Shown here: one piece after another, positions 31,790-40,350 of the stretch
Layout of the letters: the number at the start of each line of letters is the position of its first letter
Numbering within the stretch: the first letter of the stretch is position 1
NCBI RefSeq assembly: GCF_902826655.1
Contig: NZ_CADEFR010000022.1
Span: 1-55,055, forward strand
Direction of reading: 5' to 3'
Origin: an uncultured Methylibium sp.
GTDB lineage: Bacteria; Pseudomonadota; Gammaproteobacteria; Burkholderiales; Burkholderiaceae_C
Length of the DNA stretch: 55,055 nucleotides
Program-made: the position numbers and the translations under genes
The notes under the pieces: model-generated
Database searches by the model: none
Seen by the model: only the letters and a program-made list of their open reading frames with translations
Told to the model about the DNA's origin: nothing

Positions 31790-32968
31790 TCAGCGCGTGC
31801 CCGGCGCCAGCCGATCCAGGATCGCGTGCGCCGCCTCGACGCGCGCCGGAATCGGATAGCTGCGGTTGGCGAGGATCACGATGCCGATGCGCTGCGTCGG
31901 CACGAAGGCGACGTAGGCGCCGAAGCCGCCGGTCGAACCGGTCTTGTCGAAGAGGCGCGGTGCATCGGCCGGCTGCGGAGCCACGCGCTGCACGGGGTTG
32001 GGCTCGAAGATGACCTCCTCCGCATTGCCTCCCAGCAGCGCCTCGCGCGACACCGGGTAGGCGAACTGCTCCCAGCCGAAGCCCTGCACCATGCTGCCGA
32101 CCCGGTAGCGGCCGACCTGCGTGACCGCGATCGCGCGGCGCAGCGGCGGCTCGAGCCCGCGCGGGTCGATGTGGGCCTGCACGAAGCGCAGCAGGTCGGC
32201 GGCCGTCGACTTGATGCCGTAGGTCTCGTCGTCCAGCGGGCCGGGATTGACGCGCACCGGCTGGCCGTCGCGGTCGCCCCAGGCGTAGTCGGCCATCGCC
32301 TGCGGCGGCACGTGGATGTAGGTGTGGCGCATGCCGAACTGCGGCAGCAGCCGCGTCTTGATCAGCGTCGCGTAGCCATCCCCCAGCGCCTTCGCGGTGA
32401 CCGCGCCCAGCAGGCCGATGCTGGGGTTGGAGTACTGGCGCAGCGTGCCCGGCGGGGCATCGGCCTTCCAGGCGCGAAAGTAGGCGAGCGCGGCCTCGTC
32501 GCTGGCGACAGCGTCGGGAAACTGCAGCGGCAGGCCGCCGGCCGTGTAGCTGCCCAGGTGCAGCAGCGTGGCCCGGTCGATCGGCCGGCCCTTCAGATGC
32601 GGCAAGTGGCGACCGGGATGGTCGTCCAGCGAGAGCTTGCCGTTGGCCTGCGCCCAGGCCGCGAGCGTCGTGGTGAACATCTTGCTGATCGAGCCGATCT
32701 CGAAGAGCGTCGTGTCGGTGACCGGTGCACGGCTCTGTCTCGACGACACGCCGTAGTTGAAGACTCGGGCCCGCCCATCGACGACGAGCCCCACCGCCAT
32801 GCCGGGGATGTCGTGGCGGGCCATCAGCGGGCGAATCGCCTCGTCGACGATGGCCCGCAGCGTCTCGGCGTCGTCGCCGGCGCCGGACGGCAGAGGGGCC
32901 AGGAGCGCGAGCAGTACCGCCAGCGCGCGGCGCCGCGGGTGCCCGGGCGAAGGATGCAAGGGGAGCAT
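31790..32968 (-). CDS. Class C beta-lactamase-like serine hydrolase
   Basis: A 392-residue protein with a signal peptide (residues 1-31, PRRRALAVLLALLAPLPSGA), so periplasmic. Motifs of class C beta-lactamases are all present: SISK (S93, K96), YSN in LRQYSNPSIGLLG, and KTG in LFDKTGSTGGFGAY. Length and the QGFGWEQFAYP and ILANRSYPIPARV blocks also fit AmpC. No ampR gene lies beside it; instead it starts six bases downstream of the decarboxylase stop on the same strand, at the end of a seven-gene run, suggesting constitutive low expression. A related esterase/peptidase cannot be excluded. Confidence 0.9.
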   Translation of the reverse strand: MLPLHPSPGHPRRRALAVLLALLAPLPSGAGDDAETLRAIVDEAIRPLMARHDIPGMAVGLVVDGRARVFNYGVSSRQSRAPVTDTTLFEIGSISKMFTTTLAAWAQANGKLSLDDHPGRHLPHLKGRPIDRATLLHLGSYTAGGLPLQFPDAVASDEAALAYFRAWKADAPPGTLRQYSNPSIGLLGAVTAKALGDGYATLIKTRLLPQFGMRHTYIHVPPQAMADYAWGDRDGQPVRVNPGPLDDETYGIKSTAADLLRFVQAHIDPRGLEPPLRRAIAVTQVGRYRVGSMVQGFGWEQFAYPVSREALLGGNAEEVIFEPNPVQRVAPQPADAPRLFDKTGSTGGFGAYVAFVPTQRIGIVILANRSYPIPARVEAAHAILDRLAPGTR

Positions 32969-32973
32969 GCCTG

Positions 32974-34494
32974 TCACCGGGCTCGTGCCGTCGCTTGGGT
33001 GCAGTCGCGGGCGGCGTCGAGCACCAGGCCGGGCAGGGCGTCGATGTCGGCGGCGCCGGTGTGGAAGTTGACGATGCAGGCGCGCAGCAGGAAGCGGCCG
33101 TTCACGACGGCCGGGCTGAGGTAGCTGCGTCCGCCGCGCTGCACGCGCGCGAGGATGTCGCGGTTCAGCGCGTCGAGCGCGGTCGCATCGTCGATGCCGG
33201 CCGGCCGGCAGCGCCAGGTCGTGACGCTGAGGCCGTGCGTCGCGGCCTCGAGGCCCGGCGTCGCCTGCACGCGCTGGAACAGCCGCCGGGCCAGCGCGAT
33301 GTCGTCGGCGATCATCTGCCGGTAGCCGTCGCGTCCGGCCATGCGCAGCGCCAGCCAGACCTTCAGCGCACGGAAGCCGCGGGTGTTCTGCGGGCCGAGC
33401 TCGTGGAAGTCGACGAGGTCGGGCTCGCCGTGCGAAGGCGCGGCGTAGTAGCTGGGCCGCTGGCCGTAGCTGTCCTGCAGGCGCTGCGGTTCGCGCACCA
33501 GCAGGCAGCCGGCCTCGATGGGCGCGTACAGCCACTTGTGCGGGTCCAGCGCCAGCGAGTCGGCCTCGCGCAGGCCCGGCAGGTCGGCGGCGGCCTGCGC
33601 GCCCAGCAGCGTGGCATCGGGCGTGCCCAGCAGGCAGGCGGCGGGCGCGCCGTAGGCACCGTCGACGTGGAACCACAGGCCTTCGCGGCGCGCCAGCGCG
33701 GCCAGCGCCGGCAGCGGGTCGACGGCGCCGGTGGCGATGCTGCCGGCGTTGCCGACCAGCATCAGCGGCTGCACGCCGGCGGCGCGGTCGGCGGCGATGG
33801 CGCGCGACAGCGCATCGAGGTCGATGCGCTGCTGCGCATCGCTCGCGACGGTGCGCAGCGCGCGCCGGCCCAGGCCGGCCTGTTCCAGCGCCTTGGGCAG
33901 CCAGCCGTGCGTCTGGTCGGAGGCGTAGACCGCGAAGCGCGCCGCACCCAGGCCCTGCTCGCGCAGGTCGGGCAGCCGCGCGCGCAGCGCGAGCTGCAGC
34001 GCCATGCCGTTGGCCGCGTTGCCGCCGCTGGTGAGCAGGCCGCCGCTGCCCGCCGGGCAGCCGACCAGGTCGGCCAGCCAGCGCACGGTCTGGAGTTCGA
34101 TCTCGCTGGCCATCGGCGCGGCCTGCCAGAGCGCGACGTTGGCATTGAGCGCCGCGGCCAGCAGCTCGGCCAGCATGCCGATCGGCGCCGGCGCCGCGGC
34201 GATGTAGCCGTGAAAGCGCGGATGGCTGCTCAGCGTCGAGTGCTCGAAGAGCAGCGAGGCGGCCTGGTCCAGCAGCGCGGCGGCGTCCTCGCCCTGCGCC
34301 GGCAGGCCGCGCGCCGCGTCGAGGGCGTGGCGCACCTCCGCGACGGTCTCGCCGGGCGTGATCGGCCGTGCGGCCAGTCGTGCGAGCTCGGCCGTCAGGC
34401 GGTCGACCAGCGCATGGCCCAGCGCGCGAAAGCGCTCCGGCTCCATCGCCAGCGCCGCGATGCGGCGGCCGGCGTCGGGCGGCGACTCAGCCAT
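32974..34494 (-). CDS. PLP-dependent decarboxylase (group II, aromatic amino acid/glutamate type)
   Basis: A 506-residue fold-type I PLP enzyme. The ATG at 34494 gives MAESPPDAGRRIAALAMEPE and overlaps the stop of the acetyltransferase gene by eight bases. The PLP lysine is K320 in LALDPHKWLYAP; the cofactor aspartate is in WFHVDGAYGAPA and TSGGNAANGMALQLA is the phosphate-binding region. SHPRFHGYIAAAP near residue 90 is also typical of aromatic-L-amino-acid decarboxylases. The amino acid decarboxylated cannot be told. Nothing in the neighbourhood suggests siderophore or polyamine synthesis. Confidence 0.9.
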   Translation of the reverse strand: MAESPPDAGRRIAALAMEPERFRALGHALVDRLTAELARLAARPITPGETVAEVRHALDAARGLPAQGEDAAALLDQAASLLFEHSTLSSHPRFHGYIAAAPAPIGMLAELLAAALNANVALWQAAPMASEIELQTVRWLADLVGCPAGSGGLLTSGGNAANGMALQLALRARLPDLREQGLGAARFAVYASDQTHGWLPKALEQAGLGRRALRTVASDAQQRIDLDALSRAIAADRAAGVQPLMLVGNAGSIATGAVDPLPALAALARREGLWFHVDGAYGAPAACLLGTPDATLLGAQAAADLPGLREADSLALDPHKWLYAPIEAGCLLVREPQRLQDSYGQRPSYYAAPSHGEPDLVDFHELGPQNTRGFRALKVWLALRMAGRDGYRQMIADDIALARRLFQRVQATPGLEAATHGLSVTTWRCRPAGIDDATALDALNRDILARVQRGGRSYLSPAVVNGRFLLRACIVNFHTGAADIDALPGLVLDAARDCTQATARAR

Positions 34495-34954
34495 CCAGGG
34501 ACTTGGCCATGAAGACGCTGAGCGGGTCCTCGGCGTAGCCACCGAAAGGGCCGCGGCGCCGGTAGCCGTCGCGCTGGTACAGCGCCAGTGCCTCGTGCTG
34601 GTGGATGCCGGTCTCGAGCATCAGCGCGCGGCAGCCGCGCGACCGCGCCTCGGCTTCGAGGCGGTGCAGCAGGGCCTTCGCGAGGCCCTGGCCGCGCGCG
34701 AGCGGGCTGACGAACATGCGCTTGAGCTCGCCGTGGTCGGGCCGCAGCACGACGGCGCCGCAGCCGACGACCGCGCCGGCGTCGTCGCGCGCGACCGCGA
34801 ACAGCACCTCGGGCCGGCACAGCGACGCGAGGTCGAGCAGGTGGTTGCTCTCGGGCGGGTAGAGCGAGCGCTGGTAGGCGTCGAGCGCGTCGATCAGTGC
34901 GATGACGTCGGGCTGGTCCGGCGATTCCAGGCCGATGCGCGCCGCGGCGCGCAT
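34487..34954 (-). CDS. GNAT-family N-acetyltransferase
   Basis: A 155-residue acetyltransferase. The ATG at 34954 shares a base with the previous stop (TGATG); the frame continues upstream only as a shadow of the LON-domain gene. Motif A reads LKRMFVSPLARGQGLAKALL (R/Q-x-x-G-x-A acetyl-CoA loop) and motif B follows with LMLETGIHQHEALALYQRDG. The final block is YRRRGPFGGY. Substrate unknown. Cotranscribed with the LON-domain protein and the decarboxylase. Confidence 0.9.
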   Translation of the reverse strand: MRAAARIGLESPDQPDVIALIDALDAYQRSLYPPESNHLLDLASLCRPEVLFAVARDDAGAVVGCGAVVLRPDHGELKRMFVSPLARGQGLAKALLHRLEAEARSRGCRALMLETGIHQHEALALYQRDGYRRRGPFGGYAEDPLSVFMAKSLDG

Positions 34955-35577
34955 CAGGCCACCACGCCCTTGCTGCGCAGGAAGTCGTCGACCAGCTTCA
35001 GGCGCACCAGCGGGTCGGGCAGCTCCATGAGCTTCTGCTTGGCGGCCAGCGGGATCGGCAGGATCTCGCACCAGCGGTTGGCCAGCCAGCCGGCGCTGTC
35101 GAACTGGTAGGGCTCGAGGAAGGGCTCGTTGCCCTGCTGCTTGAGCGTCGCGATCGCGTTGGCCAGGCCCTTGGCCGAGCCGAGCAGGTCGCCGGTGGGC
35201 AGGGTGGGCTCGTCCTGCGGCAGGTGACGGGCGTGCGCCACCCACAGGTGGTTGGCTTCCTGCGCGACCTGGTCGGTCCGGAAGCGTTGCACGCCGCGGC
35301 AGCGCACGTGCAGGATGCCGGGACGCTCGCTGTCGACGTCGATCAGTTCGGCCTCGCAGCCGACGGATTCGAAGGCGACGTCGCGATCGCCCTTGTTGAC
35401 CTCGCTGCCCTTGCGCAGCGCGACGACACCGAAGCGCCGACCTTCACGCAGGCAGTCGCCGATCAGGTCCAGGTAGCGGGCCTCGAACACCCGCAGGCTC
35501 AGCAGGCCGCCGGGGAACAGCACCGACTGCAGCGGAAACAACGGGACCCGGAAAGAGGCGGTGGGATCGACGGTCAT
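34954..35577 (-). CDS. LON substrate-binding (N-terminal) domain protein
   Basis: A 207-residue stand-alone LON-SB domain with no ATPase or protease part. The N-terminus VPLFPLQSVLFPGGLLSLRVF followed by EARYLDLIGDCLREGRRFGV is the classic start of this domain, then a helical second half (LLGSAKGLANAIATL, ILPIPLAAKQKLMEL). Such single-domain proteins are common in proteobacteria and have no firm role. Third from last in the run nadK to ampC-like gene; 33 bases separate it from rapZ. Confidence 0.9.
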   Translation of the reverse strand: MTVDPTASFRVPLFPLQSVLFPGGLLSLRVFEARYLDLIGDCLREGRRFGVVALRKGSEVNKGDRDVAFESVGCEAELIDVDSERPGILHVRCRGVQRFRTDQVAQEANHLWVAHARHLPQDEPTLPTGDLLGSAKGLANAIATLKQQGNEPFLEPYQFDSAGWLANRWCEILPIPLAAKQKLMELPDPLVRLKLVDDFLRSKGVVA

Positions 35578-35610
35578 GGCGGGGGCGGCGGGCGCCGCGG
35601 CGGCAGCGTA

Positions 35611-36507
35611 CTACGAGCGCGCGTCGAGTTCGCGATGCCGCAACAAGGTGATACCACGGGAGGCGAAGCGCCGCGCCAACTGCTCCACGAAATACACCGA
35701 GCGGTGCTGTCCGCCGGTGCAGCCGATGGCGACGGTGAGGTAGGCGCGCTGGTCCTGCTCGAAGGCGGGCAGCCAGCGCGCGAGGAAGGCTTCGACCTGG
35801 CCGAGCATCTCGATCACCTCGGGCTGCTGCTCCAGGTACTCGGCGACCGGCGCGTCGCGGCCCGTCAGCGGTCGCAGCTCGCGCACATAGTGCGGGTTGG
35901 GCAGCACGCGCACGTCGTAGACCATGTCGGCGTCCAGCGGCACGCCGTTCTTGAAGGCGAAGGACTCGAACACCAGCGTCAGCGCGCCCGACGGCGCCTT
36001 GACGAGGTCGCGCACCCAGCTGCGCAGCTGCGCGGGGCGCAGCTGGCTGGTGTCGATCAGGGCCGAGACGTCGCGCAGCTCGGCCAGCAGCTCGCGCTCG
36101 AGGCCGATGGCGTCGACCAGCGCGCGGTGCTGGTCGACCGAGCCGTCGGCGGCCTCGGCGCTGAGCGGGTGGCGGCGGCGCGTCTCGGAGTAGCGGCGCA
36201 CCAGCGCGTCGGTGCTGGCGTCGAGGAAGATCGGCCGCACCGTGACGCCTTCGCTGCCCAGCTGCGAGATCAGCGGCAGCAGGTGCGGCAGCGACGCCGC
36301 GCTGCGCACGTCGACCGCGATCGCGACGCGCCGCGGCATGGCGCGGGTCTGCTCCAGGCGCAGGAACTCGGTCAGCAGCTCGGGCGGCAGGTTGTCGACG
36401 CAGTAGAAGCCGGCGTCCTCGAGGGCGTGCAGCGCGATGGTCTTGCCGGAGCCGGAGATGCCGGTCACCAGCACGACCTCACGCGGCGCCGACCCGCCGG
36501 CACTCAT
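35611..36507 (-). CDS. rapZ: RapZ/YvcJ family nucleotide-binding RNase adapter
   Basis: A 298-residue P-loop protein. The ATG at 36507 overlaps the recN stop by four bases (ATGA). Walker A is GISGSGKT at 16-23, followed by [18 protein letters not shown]. The C-terminal domain has [29 protein letters not shown] and [17 protein letters not shown], all RapZ signatures. In enterobacteria RapZ hands the small RNA GlmZ to RNase E and senses glucosamine-6-phosphate; whether the same RNA circuit exists in this organism is unknown. The biochemical family assignment is firm. Confidence 0.95.
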   Translation of the reverse strand: MSAGGSAPREVVLVTGISGSGKTIALHALEDAGFYCVDNLPPELLTEFLRLEQTRAMPRRVAIAVDVRSAASLPHLLPLISQLGSEGVTVRPIFLDASTDALVRRYSETRRRHPLSAEAADGSVDQHRALVDAIGLERELLAELRDVSALIDTSQLRPAQLRSWVRDLVKAPSGALTLVFESFAFKNGVPLDADMVYDVRVLPNPHYVRELRPLTGRDAPVAEYLEQQPEVIEMLGQVEAFLARWLPAFEQDQRAYLTVAIGCTGGQHRSVYFVEQLARRFASRGITLLRHRELDARS

Positions 36508-38186
36508 GCTCGCTGCTTCCGTGTCTTGGTGTCGGGCACCGCGGCCCCGCTCAGCAGCGCCTGCGCGTGCGCGAGGCTGGTGCTGGCGGCGCTGCCGCCC
36601 AGCATCCGCGCGATCTCCTGGACGCGGGCCTCGCCCTGCACCGGCTGCACGTCGCTGGTCGTGCGGCCGTCGCGCGCCGACTTGCTGACGACGCAATGCC
36701 GGTCGGCGCAGGCCGCGACCTGCGGCAGGTGGGTGACGCACAGCACCTGGCGGTCGCGGCCCAGGCGCTTCATCAGCTGGCCCACGGCGTCGGCCACGGT
36801 GCCGCCGACGCCGGCGTCGATCTCGTCGAAGATCAGCGTGCCGGTTTCACCGAGCTCGCTCGTGGTGACCGCGATCGCCAGCGCGATGCGCGACAGCTCG
36901 CCGCCCGACGCGACCTTGGCCAGCGCGCGCGGCGTGCTGCCCGGATGCGCGGCGACGCGGAACTCGGCCGACTCGCGGCCGTGGCGCTGCGGCTCGGCCA
37001 GCGGCTCCAGCGCCACGTCGAAGCGCCCGCCGGCCATGCCCAGCTGCTGCATCGCGGCGGTGATGGCGGCGGCGAGTCTGGGCGCGGCCGTGGCGCGCTG
37101 GGCGGACACGGCCTTGGCCGCCGCGTCGTAGCTCCTGCGCGCCGCGGCGAGCGTGCGCTCCAGCGCGTCGAGGTCGGTGGCGGCGTCGAGTTGCGCCAGC
37201 TCGGCCTTCCACTCGGCGCGCAGCACGGGCAGCTCCTCGGCCGGGCGGCGGAAGCGGCGTGCCAGGCCCATCCACGCGCCCAGCCGGTCATCGAGCTGCT
37301 GCAGGCGGTCGGGGTCCAGGTCGGCGTGGCGCAGCGCGGCGTTGAGGGTGTGCGCGGCGTCCTGCAACTGGGCCTGCGCGCTGCGGATCACGTCCAGCGG
37401 CTCGCGCAGCGACGCGTCGTGGTCCAGCACCGACTCGATGGCATCGATCGCCTGTGCGCTGCGCGCATCGGCCGAGGCCTCGTCGTCGCTGATCGCGGCC
37501 AGCGCGGCCTGCAGCGCGTCGAGGATGGCCTGGGCGTGGCTGAGGCGGCGGTGCTCGGCCTCGAGCTCGGGCCATTCGCCGTCGGCAGGCGCGAGCTTGT
37601 CGAGCTCGTTCAGCTGCCACTGCAGGCGCTCGCGCTCGCGGTCCAGGTCGCCCTGGCGCGCGCGGGCGTCGGCGAGTCGCTCGCTGGCGCCGCGCCACGC
37701 GGCCCAGGCCGCAGCGAGCGGCGCGCTGTCGACGCCGGCGTAGCCATCGAGCAGCGCGCGCACCGCGTCGGGCCGGGTCAGGCTCTGCCAGGCGTGCTGG
37801 CCGTGGATGTCGACCAGCTTCTCGCCCAGCTCGCGCAGCTGCGTGGCGGTGGCGGCGCTGCCGTTGACCCAGGCGCGGCTCTTGCCCTGCGCGTCGAGGC
37901 TGCGGCGCAGCAGCAGGGTGTCGTCGTCGTCCGCATTGAAACCGGCTTCGGCGAGCCACGGCCGCAGCGCCGGCGGCGTGTCGAACTCGGCCGTGATCTC
38001 GGCGCGCGCGGCGCCCTCGCGCACCACGCCCGCGTCGCCGCGCTGGCCGAGTGCCAGCTGCAGCGCGTCGATCAGGATGGACTTGCCGGCGCCGGTCTCG
38101 CCGGTCAGCGCGGTGAAGCCGGCCTGCAGCTCCAGCTCGAGCGCCGGCACGATGACGAAGTCGCGCAGGGCGATGCGGCGCAGCAT
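36504..38186 (-). CDS. recN: DNA repair protein RecN
   Basis: A 560-residue SMC-like ATPase for double-strand break repair. It starts [13 protein letters not shown] one base after the nadK stop. Walker A GETGAGKS at 29-36; hinge coiled coils rich in Ala, Arg, Glu and Leu from about 150 to 380; then [16 protein letters not shown] (signature) and [19 protein letters not shown] (Walker B and D-loop) in the C-terminal half. Length and order match RecN. The upstream in-frame extension is a shadow of nadK. No SOS box was identified, because it lies inside the nadK-recN-rapZ run. Confidence 0.96.
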   Translation of the reverse strand: MLRRIALRDFVIVPALELELQAGFTALTGETGAGKSILIDALQLALGQRGDAGVVREGAARAEITAEFDTPPALRPWLAEAGFNADDDDTLLLRRSLDAQGKSRAWVNGSAATATQLRELGEKLVDIHGQHAWQSLTRPDAVRALLDGYAGVDSAPLAAAWAAWRGASERLADARARQGDLDRERERLQWQLNELDKLAPADGEWPELEAEHRRLSHAQAILDALQAALAAISDDEASADARSAQAIDAIESVLDHDASLREPLDVIRSAQAQLQDAAHTLNAALRHADLDPDRLQQLDDRLGAWMGLARRFRRPAEELPVLRAEWKAELAQLDAATDLDALERTLAAARRSYDAAAKAVSAQRATAAPRLAAAITAAMQQLGMAGGRFDVALEPLAEPQRHGRESAEFRVAAHPGSTPRALAKVASGGELSRIALAIAVTTSELGETGTLIFDEIDAGVGGTVADAVGQLMKRLGRDRQVLCVTHLPQVAACADRHCVVSKSARDGRTTSDVQPVQGEARVQEIARMLGGSAASTSLAHAQALLSGAAVPDTKTRKQRA

Positions 38187-38187
38187 C

Positions 38188-39093
38188 TCAGTGACCGCCA
38201 GCCTCGGGCAGGACGCCTTCGTTCCAGTGGAGCTTGCGGCGGAGGGTCGCGTAGTAGCTCCAGCCGCGCGGATGCAGCACGCGCACGCGGTGCTCGCTGC
38301 GGCGCACACAGATGCAGTCGCCGGGCAGCAGGCTGGCGAGGCTCTGGTGATCGAAGTTCACGCTGGCGTCGCGGCCGGTGACGATCTCGATCGAGACCTC
38401 GCCGGTGTCGGGCAGCACGATGGGGCGGTTGGACAGCGAGTGCGGCGCGATCGGCACCATCACCCAGCCGGCGATGCCCGGGTGCAGGATGGGCCCGCCG
38501 GCCGACAGCGCATAGGCGGTCGACCCGGTCGGCGACGCGAGGATCAGCCCGTCGGCGCGGAAGTTGGCGACGAACTGGTCCTGCACCGTGACGCGCAGCT
38601 CGACCATGCCGGCGCCCGCGCCGCGGCTCACGACCACGTCGTTGATCGCGAAGGTCTCGTACAGCGTCTCGATCTCGTGGCCGGCCTGGCGCTTGACGCG
38701 GGCCTCGAGCATCGTGCGGTGCTCTTCCTCGTAGTCGCCGGCGATCATCGGGGCGAGGGTTTCGCGCATCTCGGTGACCGGGATGTCGGTCATGAAGCCG
38801 AGCCGCCCCTGGTTGATGCCGATCAGCGGCGTGCCGTGGCGCGCCAGCTGGCGCGCGGTGCCGAGCATCGTGCCGTCGCCGCCGACGACCACGGCCAGGT
38901 CGCAGTGCCGCCCGATCGCGGCGGCGTCGAGCGCGGCGTAGTCGGGCAGGCCGACCGCGAGGGCCGTGTCGGCGTCGAGCGAGACCTCCAGGCCCTGGCT
39001 GGCCAGGAAGTCGGCCACGCTGGCGAGCACCGCGCGGCTGCCCGGCGCCTGGTACTTGCCCACGAGGGCAGCGTGACGGAAGCGGCTCGCCAT
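38188..39093 (-). CDS. nadK: NAD kinase
   Basis: A 301-residue ATP-NAD kinase making NADP. The ATG at 39093 gives [20 protein letters not shown]; 34 upstream residues in the same frame would run into the hrcA promoter and are rejected. The catalytic GGDGT is at 71-75 ([11 protein letters not shown]), with [10 protein letters not shown] and the NAD-binding [18 protein letters not shown] further on. Divergent from hrcA with 82 bases between, an arrangement common in betaproteobacteria. First of the minus-strand run continuing to 31790. Confidence 0.96.
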   Translation of the reverse strand: MASRFRHAALVGKYQAPGSRAVLASVADFLASQGLEVSLDADTALAVGLPDYAALDAAAIGRHCDLAVVVGGDGTMLGTARQLARHGTPLIGINQGRLGFMTDIPVTEMRETLAPMIAGDYEEEHRTMLEARVKRQAGHEIETLYETFAINDVVVSRGAGAGMVELRVTVQDQFVANFRADGLILASPTGSTAYALSAGGPILHPGIAGWVMVPIAPHSLSNRPIVLPDTGEVSIEIVTGRDASVNFDHQSLASLLPGDCICVRRSEHRVRVLHPRGWSYYATLRRKLHWNEGVLPEAGGH

Positions 39094-39161
39094 GTTGAAG
39101 AAATTACACCACAGCCCTTTGCGTCGCCGCGAGGGCGAAACCTCGCGATCGACCCCCGCCC

Positions 39162-39167
39162 TACAAT
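39162..39167 (+). promoter_or_regulatory. Possible -10 of hrcA with a very short leader
   Basis: TACAAT at 39162-39167, only eight bases before the hrcA ATG at 39176. Transcription would begin about at the start codon, so hrcA mRNA may be leaderless; no Shine-Dalgarno fits the short gap. No clear -35 is seen. A TGTAAT on the other strand (39108-39103) is a comparable -10 candidate for nadK, also very near its start. Confidence 0.45.
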
Positions 39168-39175
39168 GATTTTCC

Positions 39176-40204
39176 ATGCTGGACGACCGTGCCAAGACGT
39201 TGTTGAAGACGCTCGTCGAGCGCTACATCGCCGATGGGCAGCCCGTCGGCTCGCGCACGCTGTCGCGGGCCTCGGGCCTGGAGCTGAGTCCGGCGACCAT
39301 CCGCAACGTGATGGCCGACCTGGAGGAGCTGGGGCTGATCGCCAGCCCGCACACCAGCGCCGGGCGCATCCCGACGGCACGCGGCTACCGCCTGTTCGTG
39401 GACACGATGCTCACCGCGCGACCGATCGACCTGAGCGCCCGGGCGCCGGGGCTCGAGGCGGCGCACGAGCAGCTGCAACCCGACCAGCCGCAGCGCGTGA
39501 TCGCGCACGCGGCGCAGGTGCTGAGCAACCTGTCGCAGTTCGTCGGCGTCGTGACGGCGCCGCGCAAGGCCAGCGTCTTCCACCACATCGAATTCCTGCG
39601 CCTGGGCGAGCGGCGGGTCCTCGTGATCCTGGTGGCGCCCGACGGCGACGTGCAGAACCGCGTCGTCATCACGGCACGCGACCACAGCCCGTCCGAGCTG
39701 ATCGAGGCCAGCAACTTCCTCAATGCGCACTACGCGGGACTGACGATCGACGAGGTGCGCGAGCGCCTCAAGACCGAGATCGACGCCCTGCGCGGCGAGA
39801 TCGCGCTGCTGATGCAGGCCGCGGTGCAGTTCGGCAGCGAGGCGGTGGCCGACGGCGGCGAGCAGGTCATCGTCTCGGGCGAGCGCAACCTGCTGGCGGT
39901 GCAGGACTTCTCCAGCGACATGGGCAGCCTGCGCAAGCTCTTCGACCTGTTCGAGCAGAAGACCCAGCTGATGCGCCTGCTCGACGTCAGCAGCCGCGCC
40001 GAGGGCGTACGCATCTACATCGGCGGCGAGAGCCAGATCGTCCCGTACGAGGAGCTGTCGATCGTGTCGGCGCCCTACGAGGTCGACGGCAAGGTGGTGG
40101 GCACGCTCGGCGTCATCGGCCCGACGCGCATGGCCTACGACCGCATGATCCAGATCGTCGACATCACCTCGCGGCTGGTGACGCAGGCGCTGAGCCAGAA
40201 GTGA
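39176..40204 (+). CDS. hrcA: Heat-inducible transcription repressor HrcA
   Basis: A 342-residue repressor that binds CIRCE operators of chaperone genes and depends on GroE for activity. Winged helix at residues 1-75: [20 protein letters not shown] and [20 protein letters not shown], followed by [22 protein letters not shown]-like and inserted domains follow, ending in the conserved [19 protein letters not shown]. Length is normal. No CIRCE sequence (TTAGCACTC-N9-GAGTGCTAA) is seen before it, so it does not appear to regulate itself that way. 35 bases separate it from the tRNA. Confidence 0.96.
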   Translation: MLDDRAKTLLKTLVERYIADGQPVGSRTLSRASGLELSPATIRNVMADLEELGLIASPHTSAGRIPTARGYRLFVDTMLTARPIDLSARAPGLEAAHEQLQPDQPQRVIAHAAQVLSNLSQFVGVVTAPRKASVFHHIEFLRLGERRVLVILVAPDGDVQNRVVITARDHSPSELIEASNFLNAHYAGLTIDEVRERLKTEIDALRGEIALLMQAAVQFGSEAVADGGEQVIVSGERNLLAVQDFSSDMGSLRKLFDLFEQKTQLMRLLDVSSRAEGVRIYIGGESQIVPYEELSIVSAPYEVDGKVVGTLGVIGPTRMAYDRMIQIVDITSRLVTQALSQK

Positions 40205-40224
40205 GTCCCGCGAGGGGCGCCACC

Positions 40225-40230
40225 TAGAAT
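40225..40230 (+). promoter_or_regulatory. Possible -10 of the tRNA gene
   Basis: TAGAAT nine bases before the first tRNA base. The position fits a tRNA promoter. A -35 is not convincing (TGAGTC at 40202-40207). Confidence 0.45.
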
Positions 40231-40239
40231 CGGCTGCGC

Positions 40240-40316
40240 GGGCCGTTAGCTCAGTCGGTTAGAGCAGAGGACTCATAATCCTTTGGTCGCTGGTTCGATC
40301 CCAGCACGGCCTACCA
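40240..40316 (+). tRNA. tRNA with CAT anticodon, probably Ile2 (lysidine type) rather than Met
   Basis: A 77-base cloverleaf with encoded CCA. Acceptor arm GGGCCGT pairs with ACGGCCT (one G-T at the end); D stem GCTC/GAGC; anticodon loop CTCATAA with stem GAGGA/TCCTT; T arm GCTGG-TTCGATC-CCAGC. The anticodon is CAT. The downstream half TTTGGTCGCTGGTTCGA closely resembles E. coli tRNA-Ile2. The acceptor has C4-G69 and C5-G68, which TilS is known to favour. Initiator features (mismatch at 1-72, three G-C pairs in the anticodon stem) are absent. An elongator Met tRNA is the alternative. Confidence 0.9.
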
Positions 40317-40350
40317 GCACACCGACGCCACGGCCCGGCGCCTCGACGCC

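Noticed and set aside
39093-39176. CIRCE operator for hrcA autoregulation
   Set aside because: No TTAGCACTC-N9-GAGTGCTAA or close variant is visible between nadK and hrcA.
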